Made by a program: the position numbers and the translations under genes. From Opisthorchis felineus (taxonomy: Eukaryota > Platyhelminthes > Trematoda > Opisthorchiida > Opisthorchiidae): DNA of 64,000 nt. The notes under the pieces were generated by a model. It had not been told where the DNA came from. It saw only the letters and a list, made by a program, of their open reading frames with translations, and did no database searches. Positions within the stretch are counted from its first letter, which is position 1. Each line of letters starts with the position of its first letter. Location: NCBI GenBank assembly GCA_004794785.1, contig SJOL01006601.1, forward strand, positions 385,809 through 449,808, in the 5' to 3' direction. Shown one piece after another: positions 1-11,097 of the stretch.

Positions 1-1324
1 TTTCGGCTAGTTGTTGTGTGGAGTAACCTTCCTCTAATGGTTGTTCACGCTGAATCTAGCATTCATTTCCAAACACTTTCAGACGCCTTTTTAGATGAAT
101 CCTCGCGCTGGAAGATTACTGCCTCGCGCTGAGAACTTATAGAGCAGTGCTACATCCTTTTTTCGCTTGTGCCTTTCAGGTGAGCAGAAGCCGCTGAACG
201 ACAAGAACAAACCCGACCCGGGAAGTTTGGGCGAAAGCCTTGATCCTGTGTATCAATAAGTGGATCCGTGAAAGCTCCAAAAGCGTGCACCAAATCGTTG
301 TAAAGCCATGGATACCTCGCGATCTGCTTCATACACAGACCGAGTGGATTGTTTAGTTGCCGCCTGTGAACATCGGCTGGCGTCTACAATGTTTTTTGTG
401 GTCAAAGTGGCCAGTTCAGAAGATACCAAAGGAACTGAGCTTGTTCAACATGACTGGCGATTCCGATGTCTACGGAACACACTAAGATATCTGTGTGGCA
501 AATGTGTCGCAGCGACAAACACGGGATGTGAGCAGAGGTTACACGGGCTCCAACTAGTAGCCAGAGCTGTGCGTCTAGCACTCATCCGAAAGGGTTCTCG
601 TCAGCATACCAGTTGAGCGATCATCTATAGATCCTAAATTCTCTACTCCTCTAGGGGTGTCTGGTTAACAATGGATAGAAGCCTAGTTGGAGGTCCCTTT
701 CAATGAGACTAGTCAGTAGATCCTTGCATCCGAAGGTAGGGTGGATCGACTAAAGACAGGAGTAGCGAACGCAAACCATCAATATTAGCGAATCCCCGTT
801 TATCTCAGAAGTCGTATTACGCCCAAACACCTACAAGTTACGAATGGCCTGGGTAGCGGAGAGGATACCAATTTATTGCGTCCAAATAAAGACATCGGAA
901 TAATACTTCTGAACGAAAGTGATTATGTTAGCAAGCTGACTGACCTTATACCACATCTAGGCCGTACTCTCAACATACAATTGTTATTTAATGTCACTAT
1001 CTACCGATAAAAAGGTGGAGTTGTAGTGGGTTGTACCCTCGTTCCCAATGTAGCTGGTATCTTTGTGACTAACCCCGAAAACGACGTTTTAACACCAACT
1101 GTGTGACGGCTGACGTTTTATAAACTATATGTTAATGATAGTTTTGCTAACTATGGACCTAACACGACAATTCTAGCACTGCAAAAGGGCTTTTTAACAC
1201 TGCCGACACTATACCGCGTATTGGTGGGGAAAAGTACTGTGGCAGCTTGGACATCGTACTGATTAGGAGTCCGGACGATTCACTGTAAAGGGTGTAAAGA
1301 AAAACTAAATGGTCTGATCGGTAG
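1..1324. other. No supported gene
   Basis: I see no recognisable gene or repeat here. One 102-codon frame at 308-616 (+) opens with an ATG in a good context (gccATGg). Its product matches no family I know and I see no convincing splice sites, so it is not called. Confidence 0.5.
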
Positions 1325-1356
1325 AACTCAAATCCACAAATTTGTGGATTTGAGTT
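1325..1356. repeat. Perfect 32-bp palindrome
   Basis: The two 16-nt arms, AACTCAAATCCACAAA and its exact reverse complement, abut with no spacer. Symmetry ends at both outer bases. It could form a cruciform in DNA or a hairpin in RNA. No gene, repeat terminus or target-site duplication was recognised around it, so its origin is unknown. Confidence 0.9.
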
Positions 1357-4300
1357 ACAAAAAAGAGCTTTGTAAAATGGCTGGTCCGTAGGATATGTAC
1401 AGATAACGCTGAATTGCAGAGAAGGGAACATTGGTAGAGAGCAGTTACCCGGAGCAGCTTGTACGGAGACATTTGGACTAATATACAGTGGCCAAGGGAA
1501 GAAGCCCGATGGCCGCAAAATGCCCGTATACTTTCAGCTAACGTTTAAAGCGACACAGGTTCAGGAAAGTTAACCGTGTGCTTGACTACCGGTTTGAGTG
1601 GAGGATACAATTCAGCCACGTTTGACTGCTCAGTGCTAAAGTGCAGGTCCAATATTCCTCTGTGGTTATATATTGGTTTGTTTGTGAATATTCTGCAAAC
1701 CATGTGGAATATCTCAGAGAACTAAGGAGAACTGGAAAACTGGAGCAGCCAAACACCTGGTTTGTGTTGTCACCAGTGGCCTGGTCCATACAAACCACCG
1801 GATCAATTCGATCGAGTCACCCAGCGTATTTATCAACTGCTGAAAAGAAAATCAATCGTCAACGACTGCTCGAAACAGGTGAAGCGATCGCCATTCGAAT
1901 AGGTGTGCCCTCTCTTTGCCAGCACAGAGAGACAATTGAAAGCTGTCTTTGTCTTGGTCCACCAATCAAAGCTTCCCACGAACAAGTAGACAGTGTTGTT
2001 GTCTTTATACAAAAATTATAGCAACACTCTAGGGAATTTTAACTGAGTTGTCTATTTTATTACCGTTTTTTTCGACGAGAGACGAATAAAACTGGTCGTT
2101 CGTAAACTTGGGTGTTTCCTTATTAAAACGTGAATATTTAACAAATTAGTTTGCTTTAGTGAGAATGGGCACATTACTTCCAGAGTAAAGATCTATGTAT
2201 ACTGTTCTAATACTGACTACCTGAACCATGGACTACGGGAAAGGGAGATAAAGGTGAAGTCGGATGGTAGTGTTCGGAGGATAAAGCTTGCAAACCTATG
2301 CACCATGTAAGTGAACCAACGCGACAACTTGTTTTGCAAAATAGACAAGATATCTGGTTTGGGATAGTCGAAATACCTCACAAATATTAACACGCCCGCA
2401 CAATAACCGGACACATGAGTGTGAGTTGGTCTAGTCGACCGCCGCCTCGTCTCCGCAGAAGATGGTTCACTGACGTTTACAATTTCATATAAAGGTGGCT
2501 ATTCGGAGTGAGCTCAAACAACAAATAATGGATGACCTCCTGGCTGTCGCTCAAATGCGAGGCTAAATAGTCGAACGTCTGAAAGTACAGTACAAATGAG
2601 GGAGTAACAGATTATCTGAGGCTGGAGATAGCATATGCTTATTCTTTGGACGCTAAAACTCAATTCGGTCAGTCATTTTACACTGTGAAATGCAGGATAG
2701 TAATCTACCTTGTCGTGAGCACACCTGATCGATCTTTACCAGGCTGCTAGGTTTCCACTGCCTATTTGGCGTTCGCAAGTTATAATGTTGTGAATGGTAC
2801 TCACATCACCGTGAAGGGCCACGCATCTTCTATGAACGGATCTACTTCGCACGAAGACTAAAAATAGTTAATATTTTCCGCATCCGTTCAAGCCACTTTT
2901 GGAGTATTTCCTGCTGCTCTGAGCTGCTGAGATGCTGTCTGACCGAACCGCGGACTACTAAGGGGGACCAGTTGAGAGGGCGCCGATGAACACAGGGACA
3001 AAGCTGGACTGCATGCAGAGCGCAAGTAAATAGTGCCGGCCGATATCGCAAAACGGATACAGGCGTTTGCTGGCATGGTTGGTGTGTCTAACACATAAAC
3101 TAATCGCACAAGGAATGGACATAGTAAAGGTACTGTCAGAGTTTCAATAATAAGTAGCGGCCGTACCAGAACTATGCATGAAATTTCAGGTGCTTTCGAA
3201 GAACATGGAAATGTAATGCACCCCATGGTGGCAGTTGTAGAAAAACCCTTGAGAGAAATTCATTGTGGGAGTGAAGTAATTTCTTCATTTAGTCAACGAA
3301 ATAAATTAAATAAAAAAGGTAGAATCTACGTGAATGAGTTTGTGCACAAAAGACATGAACAATAGTTATTGGTCTGTTCGTCAAACTTGACAGTTCGCAT
3401 GCAAACGGTTCGATACTATTCTGATTGACATCCTTAATGTGATGTTTTCTCAAATAGTGGCGAAAGGTTTGCAAAGTGATCGATAACTCATGGCGAACGG
3501 GCTGAACCCAAGCTACCACTATTCAGTAACACCGCAAGATTATGATCAAGACCACACCTGTATTTTGGGTTTTGTTATACGGATTGATGGCCTAAACTAA
3601 GGGATTTCAAATTCTCTAGCCCTTGTCAACTCATTTCATCGTGTGGATAAGTGCACTCCGGCATTGAGTCATGTGACTTTAATAGGTAAATAATACATTT
3701 CACGTTGCTATGTGGCATAATTAAAGAAACTAACGTTGTGCGCACAAAACAACCATTCCAACTAAAATGTATTCGAATTTCAGGAGCTTAAGTCTGTGAA
3801 TCTGTGGTTCATATCCCCCTTTTGTAAACGCAAGACTCCCCATGTTTAGGAACGTTGGGCAACCACTAGATAAGCTGGTGACTGGGGCCTAATTTTCTCC
3901 CTGAAACCTGTGAATAATTTGAAACACTCAATGCGTAAACATTCTAGTATGAATATCGCCTGCAATAAATCTGCGTGGATTGCACCTAAGTGCCCCATTT
4001 GCACCGAAAGAGAGGCTGATACTGGTATGGCCATTCTAGCTGCATCGAGCCTTGACCCCTTGCGACATTAATGTAACAGCGTCAGTCTAATGTTTTAAAA
4101 ATCATCCTCCAGCTAACCTGTCTTCACCTGCTTCGTTTGGAACACGTCAGGAGGAACATGTGTGGCGTTTGAACCCCTCTTCCTCCGTACACTACCACGC
4201 GATAAGTTGTTTTTCCCAGCTGCTGTGTCTATGAATGTGTGAAAACAGCCATAATCTCCTATTTAATTTAATGAGTGCCTTTCGCTGAACGGTTGTCGAT

Positions 4301-4382
4301 TCACATAGCAGCTTAAACGGTGCCGACATGCATTCGTCCGTGTCCAGGCTCGTACAAACGCAGATGTTCGCCTCAGTGGATG
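1357..4382. other. No supported gene
   Basis: No recognisable gene was found. A frame at 1641-2021 (+) runs 126 codons but starts at GTG and its product is not recognised. The rest has short frames only. Confidence 0.5.
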
Positions 4383-4402
4383 CACACACACACACACACA
4401 CA
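4383..4402. repeat. (CA)10 microsatellite
   Basis: Ten uninterrupted CA units, followed after TG by three more CA units. This is an ordinary dinucleotide repeat. Confidence 0.95.
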
Positions 4403-4856
4403 TGCACACAACTCATCCAGGTCCCGATGGGCGAACTTGTATCTTCCTGTCTCGCTCTCCTTCCCCGAGGAATATTTTTCAATTTTATTTCTTCCCGGGT
4501 CAGTGTCTAATTATATGCTAACGCTCGACAGTGCCAATTATCTCCTCACATTCAGTAATGGGGTGTAAATTACGGGATCGGTCTGATTAGCCTTGCGTTC
4601 CCGTTGCCACGATTTCCTTGCCCCAGAAGAATCTCGCACCTCGAGCGAGACCGAAAGAGGGACGATCAGGTGGAATGACGCAGCCAAACAAACACTTGCA
4701 AACACTTACACATTTGGCATGTGTGAACGTACATCTGCGGACGAGTGCGCATGCTGATGCTCGCCCATCGATCTATATCGTGACGAGTGAAGACGCGGAA
4801 AACAAACGCATGACAAAAGACCAGTTGAGAAACGATTTACACACAGTCTAGGCACA

Positions 4857-5545
4857 GCACACTACTCATGAGGGTGCTGAAAACTTTTTGAAAACCCATG
4901 ACAGGTTTCGACCTTCTAGGAGCTCATAAGGCAGGCTTAGTTCCCGATTTTCCGTCAAACTTATGTTCTGCTTGAAAGTCACATTGTGCGAAATTGTCCG
5001 AAATACACCTACTTGCAAACTAAGTTGTTGTTCATGGGATACTCAAACGAATCACAGCTCAACCCCTCGTTGATAGCAGTCTTCAATTGAATGTGCTGCA
5101 CAAAGGCTGCCTCAGGTTTCGGTTGACACGATAATCGAGATACATTTTCCTGATGGAACATGCTATTCATAAGGTTGCTGAATATTTCTCGAGAACCCAT
5201 AACCCGTTTCGCTGTTCATGGGGTTCATCCTGTATTCGTGTAGTTCACCAGATGCTTACAATATGGCAGTCATGTAGGGCTTAACGCTGATGGAAACTCA
5301 GACTACGCCCATCTGATGGGGTCAAAAAGAGCGAAACCCGCATGAGGCTGCAAAAGAATTTTCATCAACCTATAACTCACATTTGCATGATGAAACTGCC
5401 TGAGTTATAGACTTGCTGTGACACCTCGAATATCCTTCCCACGAGTTCATGAAGCGGCCTTTGTGCAGCACATCCGGTTGAGAAATATCATAACTGAGGG
5501 ATTCAGTGTAGTTTCTCGTTAACATCAGCTTGATTTACAAGTAGG
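4857..5545. repeat. Degenerate hammerhead-family repeat, tandem plus head-to-head
   Basis: This is a decayed copy of the ~300-bp hammerhead family. The left part (about 4857-5235) reads in the minus-sense orientation. The landmark 'CTCATRAGGKTGCTGAA' recurs about 303 bp apart (near 4866 and 5169), giving the monomer length and showing more than one tandem unit. The right part (about 5240-5545) is an inverted copy in plus sense, with the counterpart of 'TGTGCTGCACAAAGGC' readable on the minus strand near 5460. The ribozyme cores are mutated: minus strand at 4923-4929 has CUUAUGA for CUGAUGA, and plus strand at 5313-5319 has CUGAUGG. The GAAA boxes survive. None is expected to be active. Confidence 0.7.
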
Positions 5546-6488
5546 TTTATTTCACTAGGAAGGTCAGTTATCCTACCATGATGATTCACGAGCTATTTAA
5601 TCAGATGCCACTCAGTTTTAGCTAAGAATAAACCAAGAATATACTTACCAGATGCCCAAGATAACCTGAATATCACACTGAATTTTCCCGGAAACAGAAA
5701 CTGCAAGAAATTTGCGTCTCGTAAACATCCATAGCGGGTCTTATGGGGTTACAAAAAGTCTGTACCTCTTAACTTCGAAGGCGGGGGTATGAAAAATGAA
5801 GCGGGTTTTGAATCTTTTCTCACGTGAGCAAAAAGACATTTTTTGCAATGCTTCCACTCCAGATATTCCACATCATCTGCGGATCTTAGTTGCACTCATT
5901 AGTCGGAAATTGGCCACCTACCCGTTACCCTTGATCCAGTCGGAAAATACCCTTTAGCGGCAATTATTAACTTCCAAGGTATTCCATTGGCAAGATGCTT
6001 TAGGAACACAGGACATCTTTATATCTTTGGTAAGTTGAGTAATGCAACTAAGGGACTGATTTTTACGACTTTCAGAGAATCAGCGCAGCAATAGCAAAAG
6101 GACCAGTATCTGACTCATTTTTTCAACGGACTTTTGGAGGAGCATGCAGGGTTTCCTCGATCTCAGTAAGAACACTACTCGACCATTATTATCACTATTA
6201 TTGTCCTTACTCACAGAAATACACCAGTAACATATACTGATGTTTCACTCCCACCATCAGATAACATCAGCTAAAAAGGAATAAACCGAAGGCAAGCAAG
6301 GCGAGGTTAGAAACAGAACTTTCCTAGAGTGACTTACCCGTGAAATAAGTTACCGCCTGAAAAGGTTTTCCCAGCACTACTTCAATGAGCGACTTTGTTC
6401 TTAACGGTTTGGAACCCACTTGCAACTCATGTGTATGGGGACAGCCTGGCTCTGAAAACGACTGCAGTGATTTGAAATTAGAACACAA
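5546..6488. other. No gene or clear repeat
   Basis: Only short frames and moderately AT-rich sequence. Nothing is recognised before the next hammerhead-family insertion. Confidence 0.5.
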
Positions 6489-6686
6489 AAACGGACACTC
6501 ATTTCCACATCAATTTGGTTTTGCGGGAGACTTATCTGGGACCCACCTGAATCTCTCGTTTATGATGTTTTTAAGCAACTCAGTGTGCTGCACCAGGTCG
6601 CCTCATGTTTCAGTTGGTACGAAGATATCGCGATACATGTATAGATGTAACACACCACTCATAAGGTGGCTGAAAATTCTTCGAAA

Positions 6687-6729
6687 GCTCACGACCGGTT
6701 TCGCCCATCTTGGGGCTCATCAGGTAGGC
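6687..6729 (-). ncRNA. Type I hammerhead ribozyme motif
   Basis: Read on the minus strand. The 5' strand of helix I is GCCUAC (6729-6724), then the invariant CUGAUGA (6723-6717). Helix II is GCCC/GGGC closed by a six-base loop (6716-6703). GAAA follows (6702-6699). The minimal helix III ACCGGU is self-complementary (6699-6694). The cleavage-site C is 6693. The 3' strand of helix I is GUGAGC (6692-6687). Helix I has one C/A mismatch and one G-U pair. All invariant core bases are present. A zero-loop helix III is typical of hammerheads that act as dimers or in multimeric RNA. Activity is inferred, not shown. Confidence 0.78.
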
Positions 6730-6764
6730 GCAGTACCCGAGTTTCCGTTAACCTTAGGTTCTAG

Positions 6765-6801
6765 CTGATGAGCCCCAAGAAGGGCGAAACCGGTCGTGAG
6801 C
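6765..6801 (+). ncRNA. Hammerhead core, helix I lost at the repeat junction
   Basis: Plus strand: CUGAUGA (6765-6771), helix II GCCC/GGGC with loop (6772-6785), GAAA (6786-6789), helix III ACCGGU (6789-6794), cleavage C at 6795, then GUGAGC. The usual upstream strand GCCUAC is missing, because the inverted segment starts at or one base before CUGAUGA, so helix I cannot form in cis. It faces the ribozyme at 6687-6729 across a 41-nt loop and is likely inactive alone. Confidence 0.6.
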
Positions 6802-6840
6802 TGCCGAGAATTTTCAGCACCCTGATGAGTGGTGTATTAC

Positions 6841-7504
6841 GACCACCTCTCTTGTTTTTAGCTCAACGCCTGAGAACCTAAACAGCTTATCCCGCAATGA
6901 ACGAGTTAAGTCAAGGTGCCTTCTGCGAGTAGGGAGCACAGGTCGGTTGTATATTTCAACGTGAAACGTTGGCAAACACTCTGAAAACCAAAAGGCACAG
7001 AGCAGCTATTTATTCCTTGTTTATTCTTTGTGCGTCTCACGAACCCCTAGAATGATTTCTATTCTCAGCTATTCGGAGGAAAATTGAACACACCATCTTC
7101 GAGCTGCGGACATACGGCATGTGTCATCCTTCACAGGTGCTGACTCCTATTACATAACTCTGTTGACAGCTGATTTTCTGCATACAGTTTAACGGAAATA
7201 AGGGCACTTCTCATGCTAATGTGACGTCATTTCTGCGCAAATTACTTATAATTCATATGTACTGGGAAGATTTTGGGGCAAACTCCTAGATTTATTTTTG
7301 AATATTCAGTAAGATTTTGCTAAAAGACCTCGTTTCGAAAAGTTGGGCTCGTTCGACTCTATCGATGGTCACTAAATACTGGGAATCGCGCTTCTCATTC
7401 GCAATGTTAGTTGACCTATTCCCATTGGATTTTCATGAGGAGACAAAGTGAGACACTAATATGAATAACGGTATCAACAAAGGATGAAACTTGCGTGCTT
7501 GTAG
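6841..7504. other. No gene or clear repeat
   Basis: No recognisable coding or repeat sequence. Confidence 0.45.
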
Positions 7505-7950
7505 CATTTCACAAATTATTGGCCTGCCAATTCCTAGTAAACTGACTATGCTTCACAAAGGCTGCCTCCTGTGTCAGTTGAGTTGATATTCGAGATATCG
7601 CAGTACGATGTCCAAACACGACACACCACTCATAAGGTTGCTGAAAACTATTCGACAGCTCATGATTGATTTCACCTTGATTGGCGCTCATCAGGTAGGC
7701 ACAGTCTCCAAATGTCCGTCATCTTGACATCTGACTTGACCCAAAAACATGTGCAACCAAGCTTGAGCTGTCAAAGAGTTTTCAACAACCTTTTGGTCAA
7801 TACTTCTTTAAGAAAATGGATTTCGATACCTCGAAGGTCGTGCCAACTGAACCATGAGACGGTTCTTTTGTAGCAAATTTAGTTGATTAATATCAAAAAT
7901 CAGGGACTCAGCTGGGACTCAGATAAACATCTGAGCAATGTTTGCGTCTC
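7505..7950. repeat. Degenerate hammerhead-family foldback
   Basis: The left part (about 7505-7730) is in minus sense: the TTCACAAAGGCTGCC block, GATATTCGAGATATCGC, CACCACTCATAAGGTTGCTG and a decayed hammerhead. The right part (about 7765-7950) is inverted. The counterpart of 'CAGCTCATGATTG' appears as TTGAGCTGTC near 7763. The segments 'GCCAACTGAACCATGAG' (about 7843) and 'CTCAGCTGGGACTCAG' (about 7907) are reverse-strand versions of family landmarks. Boundaries are approximate. Confidence 0.7.
7658..7700 (-). ncRNA. Decayed hammerhead ribozyme
   Basis: On the minus strand CUGAUGA (7694-7688) and GAAA (7673-7670) are intact, with the usual GCCUAC helix I strand. Helix II (7687-7674) no longer pairs well, helix III has become AUCAAU, and helix I has two mismatches. 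It is probably an inactive relic. Confidence 0.5.
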
Positions 7951-9242
7951 ACTTTTCTCGCTTTCCAAAAAGCAAACTGTAACTGAACAAGAGATAGAGC
8001 CGAATAAAATCTGGCATCGAAAACCGGCGTGATTTTGTAGCGACTGCCAGGTTGTTTCCTACAACTAGAGTTTACACCACAACTTGTAGCTTTTCGGACA
8101 GGTGTTCTGTTACGTGGTCCATTGCGTCTTTTTGATTTCTGCATGCCAGTACCAGAATGACTGCCGGATAACTGAATGATTGCCTTCCACATTCGAGGAC
8201 AGACGTAATGACTCAAGCAAGCCATGTAACAATAGCCGCACAACGATGCCTGTGCACTTAGAATGTGCGCTGTATAACTGATGCTTCTGTTGGACAGATA
8301 TGGTTATGCCTGTTATTTTTATACATCAGTTAAACATATTTGTTAGGGGGTGGACAGTCAAATTGGAATGAAAATAATTCCGCCTCTCTTAAGACTTTTG
8401 CGGATCTCCCCATCTAGGTCAAACATGTGCATTAAGGAATGTTGCGGGCACGCGCATAGACTGAAACATGGTCAAAACCCCAGGTGTCCTAGTGCGATTC
8501 ACACTTAAGCGGGCATTTTAATTTGTACGGAAATCGAAGGTGAAATCGTCATTTTTGTGCACAAAAAACAACCGTGCCTCATGTTTGAACTGGACTATGA
8601 ATGAAGCGGTAATGCAGGGGAACAGGAGCGCCAATAAAAGACGACCTGTATCCTTCAGGGACTGCGGCGGGACAGGAGTATTGCTTTGTCAGACAAACAG
8701 TAGCCGCATCAACTAGTCAACCTTCCGGTTGTGAAAGCTAGTTCGAAATACAGGGATCTTGAAAGAGGTCGCAACACGTGGAACAGTATCTTAACCCCAA
8801 ATGAAGTAAAACATCCTCTCCGGTTCTTTTACCTCTAATTTAGCAACTCTCTGAAGAACGCACTCCACATAAACGAAGAACTCCGAGGCGAATTCAGAGC
8901 CTCTGATCATTCTCTCATACCCCTCTCATAAATGCTATGACAGAGATCTTGCTCTGTGCTGACCACATTCTAGGTAGAGATCGTGAATGTGCCATTCTTT
9001 AATCAGTGTCTGTCTGCATAGCAGGATTCGCAAAGTTTCGGACAAGTGACTATAATAAAAAAACATACAAAAATGAACTAAAATAACAATCCCACAGTTA
9101 GAGACAATCATTTGTGCGATCGAAGGAGTCCATTATGATCCCTTCGTAAAAATCAGAAAGAGCTCGACCACAGCACGACTTACAGACACAGGTCATCAAG
9201 CTAAACCCGTGAAAGCCTTCGGAGCATCCTGCGAGGCTAGTA
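7951..9242. other. No supported gene
   Basis: No gene, tRNA or recognised repeat. Open frames are short and unremarkable. Confidence 0.45.
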
Positions 9243-9446
9243 CTACGCCACCAGGGAACTGGAGTTGAACTGATTAGCATCCAAGAGGCCGAAGCTTTCA
9301 GAATTCATATAACTGGACTGCGTTTCCAAAGCGTTTGTTTCCATTCCAGTAATATGGCAAACGATCGATCCCAGTAACCCTGGTTCTCGACTTGACTCCA
9401 GACAATCTAGTCCCCCATCCTGCTCATTGTAATGGTCAGACTGCAT
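9243..9446 (-). CDS. Possible coding exon, unknown protein (low confidence)
   Basis: The frame is open from about 9453 down to a TAG at 9243. Its composition is protein-like, acidic and Ser/Asn-rich, unlike the Cys/Leu/Phe-rich noise frames elsewhere. Residues after the first Met read QSDHYNEQDGGLDCLESS, and the C-terminus is NSSSLVA. A possible acceptor (TATTAG) sits directly upstream of the ATG, with a weak pyrimidine tract. I know no family match. It lies 465 bp downstream, on the same strand, of the candidate at 9912-10223. That frame ends in its own stop without a good donor, so the two do not join simply. It could be a terminal exon, a pseudogene fragment or chance. Confidence 0.3.
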   Translation of the reverse strand: MQSDHYNEQDGGLDCLESSREPGLLGSIVCHITGMETNALETQSSYMNSESFGLLDANQFNSSSLVA

Positions 9447-9911
9447 CCTAATAGCACGTTACCTTTGAGTTCGGCGTTTTGTGCCATTACTAGCCATAAT
9501 ATCAGCATTTACTGGCAAAGGTTTTGAGCCATACATATGCGACGCTTTTTCTTTCGGCAAAAGTAATCACCAATGCCAGTTTAAGGATGTGGCCATTGTG
9601 GAGGACGGTTAACAGAACAAGAATCCGGTGTTTATAGCACAAACCCACAACACAGTTCAGCTCTGTGCCTTGGCATGAAGGTTGGTGATTGGTGAAATTA
9701 CTTCCGCTGATCGTATACCTACATCTACCACTTCCGTTGAGAGACTGAAGAATTCACATTAACCAGTGGCTGCGCATTAAGACCGCTAATATTTTTAGTT
9801 GTTACAATTTCACCAGATCACTTTTGGCTGGTCCGGAAGGCGCGACTGTCTTGCGCGCTGACTGAAAACCAGAGTCAGATGTGCTGCGGGTGCATGGTAC
9901 TAGGTAAACGT

Positions 9912-10223
9912 TTAGGAGCCTCGCATTGGAAAGTATTGCCTCAAGTGGGTAGTTGTGAAGCTTCGTGGAGTCGGCAGCCCTGTATCCGCCATTGCCACTT
10001 CAGATAGTGAACATCCGTTGAGAGAGATGTCTGATTCCCCGTCGGATGTGCAGAAGTTGTCCTTCCCCAATACAAGTGCACATTCTTCCGGCCACCGTTT
10101 TATGCTGCTTAACATGTGACCGTGAGTTGGTTCTGTCGAGCAGTATACGGATGACATAACAGCGACTTCCGCTCCAAATGGCGGAGATGGTGGGTCAGCC
10201 ACCTGGTCACTATCACAACCCAT
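9912..10223 (-). CDS. Possible coding exon, unknown protein (low confidence)
   Basis: A frame of 103 codons ends at TAA. Many codons begin with G and use mixed third positions, and the product is rich in Ser, Glu, Asp and Pro (for example GKDNFCTSDGESDISL), as in disordered regulatory tails. It stays open upstream for about eight codons, to a TGA. AG dinucleotides lie there (near 10236 and 10245) without a clear pyrimidine tract. No GTAAGT or GTGAGT-like donor occurs within it, so if real it is a 3'-terminal coding exon. No polyadenylation signal was found before the next candidate. No family is recognised. Confidence 0.33.
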   Translation of the reverse strand: MGCDSDQVADPPSPPFGAEVAVMSSVYCSTEPTHGHMLSSIKRWPEECALVLGKDNFCTSDGESDISLNGCSLSEVAMADTGLPTPRSFTTTHLRQYFPMRGS

Positions 10224-10943
10224 CAGGAGGCTAGATTGGCTTATGCACCAAGTTCAGTATGTTACTGTTGCATTTTCACCGTTTACCAGCAACCGGCGTC
10301 ATGCGGAACACAAACGGTCTCTTCGTTTTGCCTGCATGTACTTAGGTGATTACCCGTTTGACGGTCGAGTCAAAACAGCCAACTGGTGATGGGCGTTGGC
10401 TACAGGAAAGCTTAAGCTCTAGTACCGACCACTACACGGCTGCAATCATGTTTCAGTGTTGTATTCAATATGTTATGGGGAAGGGGGGGGGCGAGAGAGA
10501 TAGTGCCAGGCTATATGTATCTAATCATTTGCCTACTTGGAGAAAGTATCCACTTTTAACCGTCTCTTGATTAATACACCCAACCGAATCGGGTGACATG
10601 CCTTACTAGTACGAACGTAACTGTACCCAAAGATACATTTAATGTGGTAAGCGCAAACACATGTCAGGAGGGCCCACTTGTCCGTATCTTGTGTCCCCAG
10701 ACAAGGGGCAGACGATGTAGTGCCTAAAGTCCACACACTCCAATCGCTCAGGGGCTGATGTAGAACACCGACTTATTCTCTAATTTAGGCGAAATATCCT
10801 TGAAGTCAAGATCCTGGCGCCGCTTAACACTCGCCTAATGTACACAGATTGTCAGTGAACCAAATTAAGTTACTTAACTAAGAAAAAGTGCCTTCGGTTG
10901 CTTTTGCGGACACCACCGCTCACACAACTTCTCATTATGAAGA
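10224..10943. other. No supported gene
   Basis: Contains a 9-G run (10483-10491) and otherwise nothing recognised. Confidence 0.45.
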
Positions 10944-11097
10944 GGAAAAAAGAGCGAAGTACACCAATTTGCAAACTAATTTGGTTTTGCGGGAGACTCA
11001 CCTGAATCCCTCCTTTATGAGCGACGAAACCGGTCGTGGGCTGTTGAAAAATTTTCAGCAACCTTATGAGTAGTGTATTAAGTCTAGGGAAAAAAGA
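10944..11097. repeat. Hammerhead-family insertion with a 10-bp TSD
   Basis: The 10-bp direct repeat GGAAAAAAGA at 10944-10953 and 11088-11097 flanks the element at 10954-11087. The left half is minus-sense sequence beginning at the family 3' terminus (GCGAAGTACACC, then TTTGGTTTTGCGGGAGAC). The right half (from about 11018) is plus-sense and begins inside the ribozyme: CGACGAAACCGGTC, then the GAAAAATTTTCAGCAACC and ATGAGTAGTGTATTA blocks. CUGAUGA and most of helix II are absent, so this is not a functional ribozyme. Confidence 0.85.

Larger units (their letters stand above)
6489..6840. repeat. Hammerhead-family insertion with a long foldback
   Basis: The left part (about 6489-6763) is a nearly complete ~300-bp unit in minus sense. 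It runs from the common 3'-terminal region (degenerate at 6489-6500) through 'TTGGTTTTGCGGGAGAC', the TTTCAGTTGGTACGA block and a hammerhead at 6687-6729. The right part (6764-6840) is a second ribozyme-containing segment in the opposite orientation. Arms of about 70 bp (6653-6723 and 6765-6834), differing at roughly one base in eight, surround a 41-nt loop (6724-6764). A transcript of either strand would fold into a long hairpin. I found no clear target-site duplication. Confidence 0.85.

Noticed and set aside
1641..2021. 126-codon plus-strand frame
   Set aside because: GTG start, no splice signals seen and no recognised product.
6385..6768. 127-codon plus-strand frame
   Set aside because: Most of it translates the hammerhead-family repeat, so it is not a gene.
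6822..6829. A second CTGATGAG in the 6.8-kb repeat
   Set aside because: It is a mutated form of the CTTATGAGTAGTG landmark. No GAAA box or helices follow.
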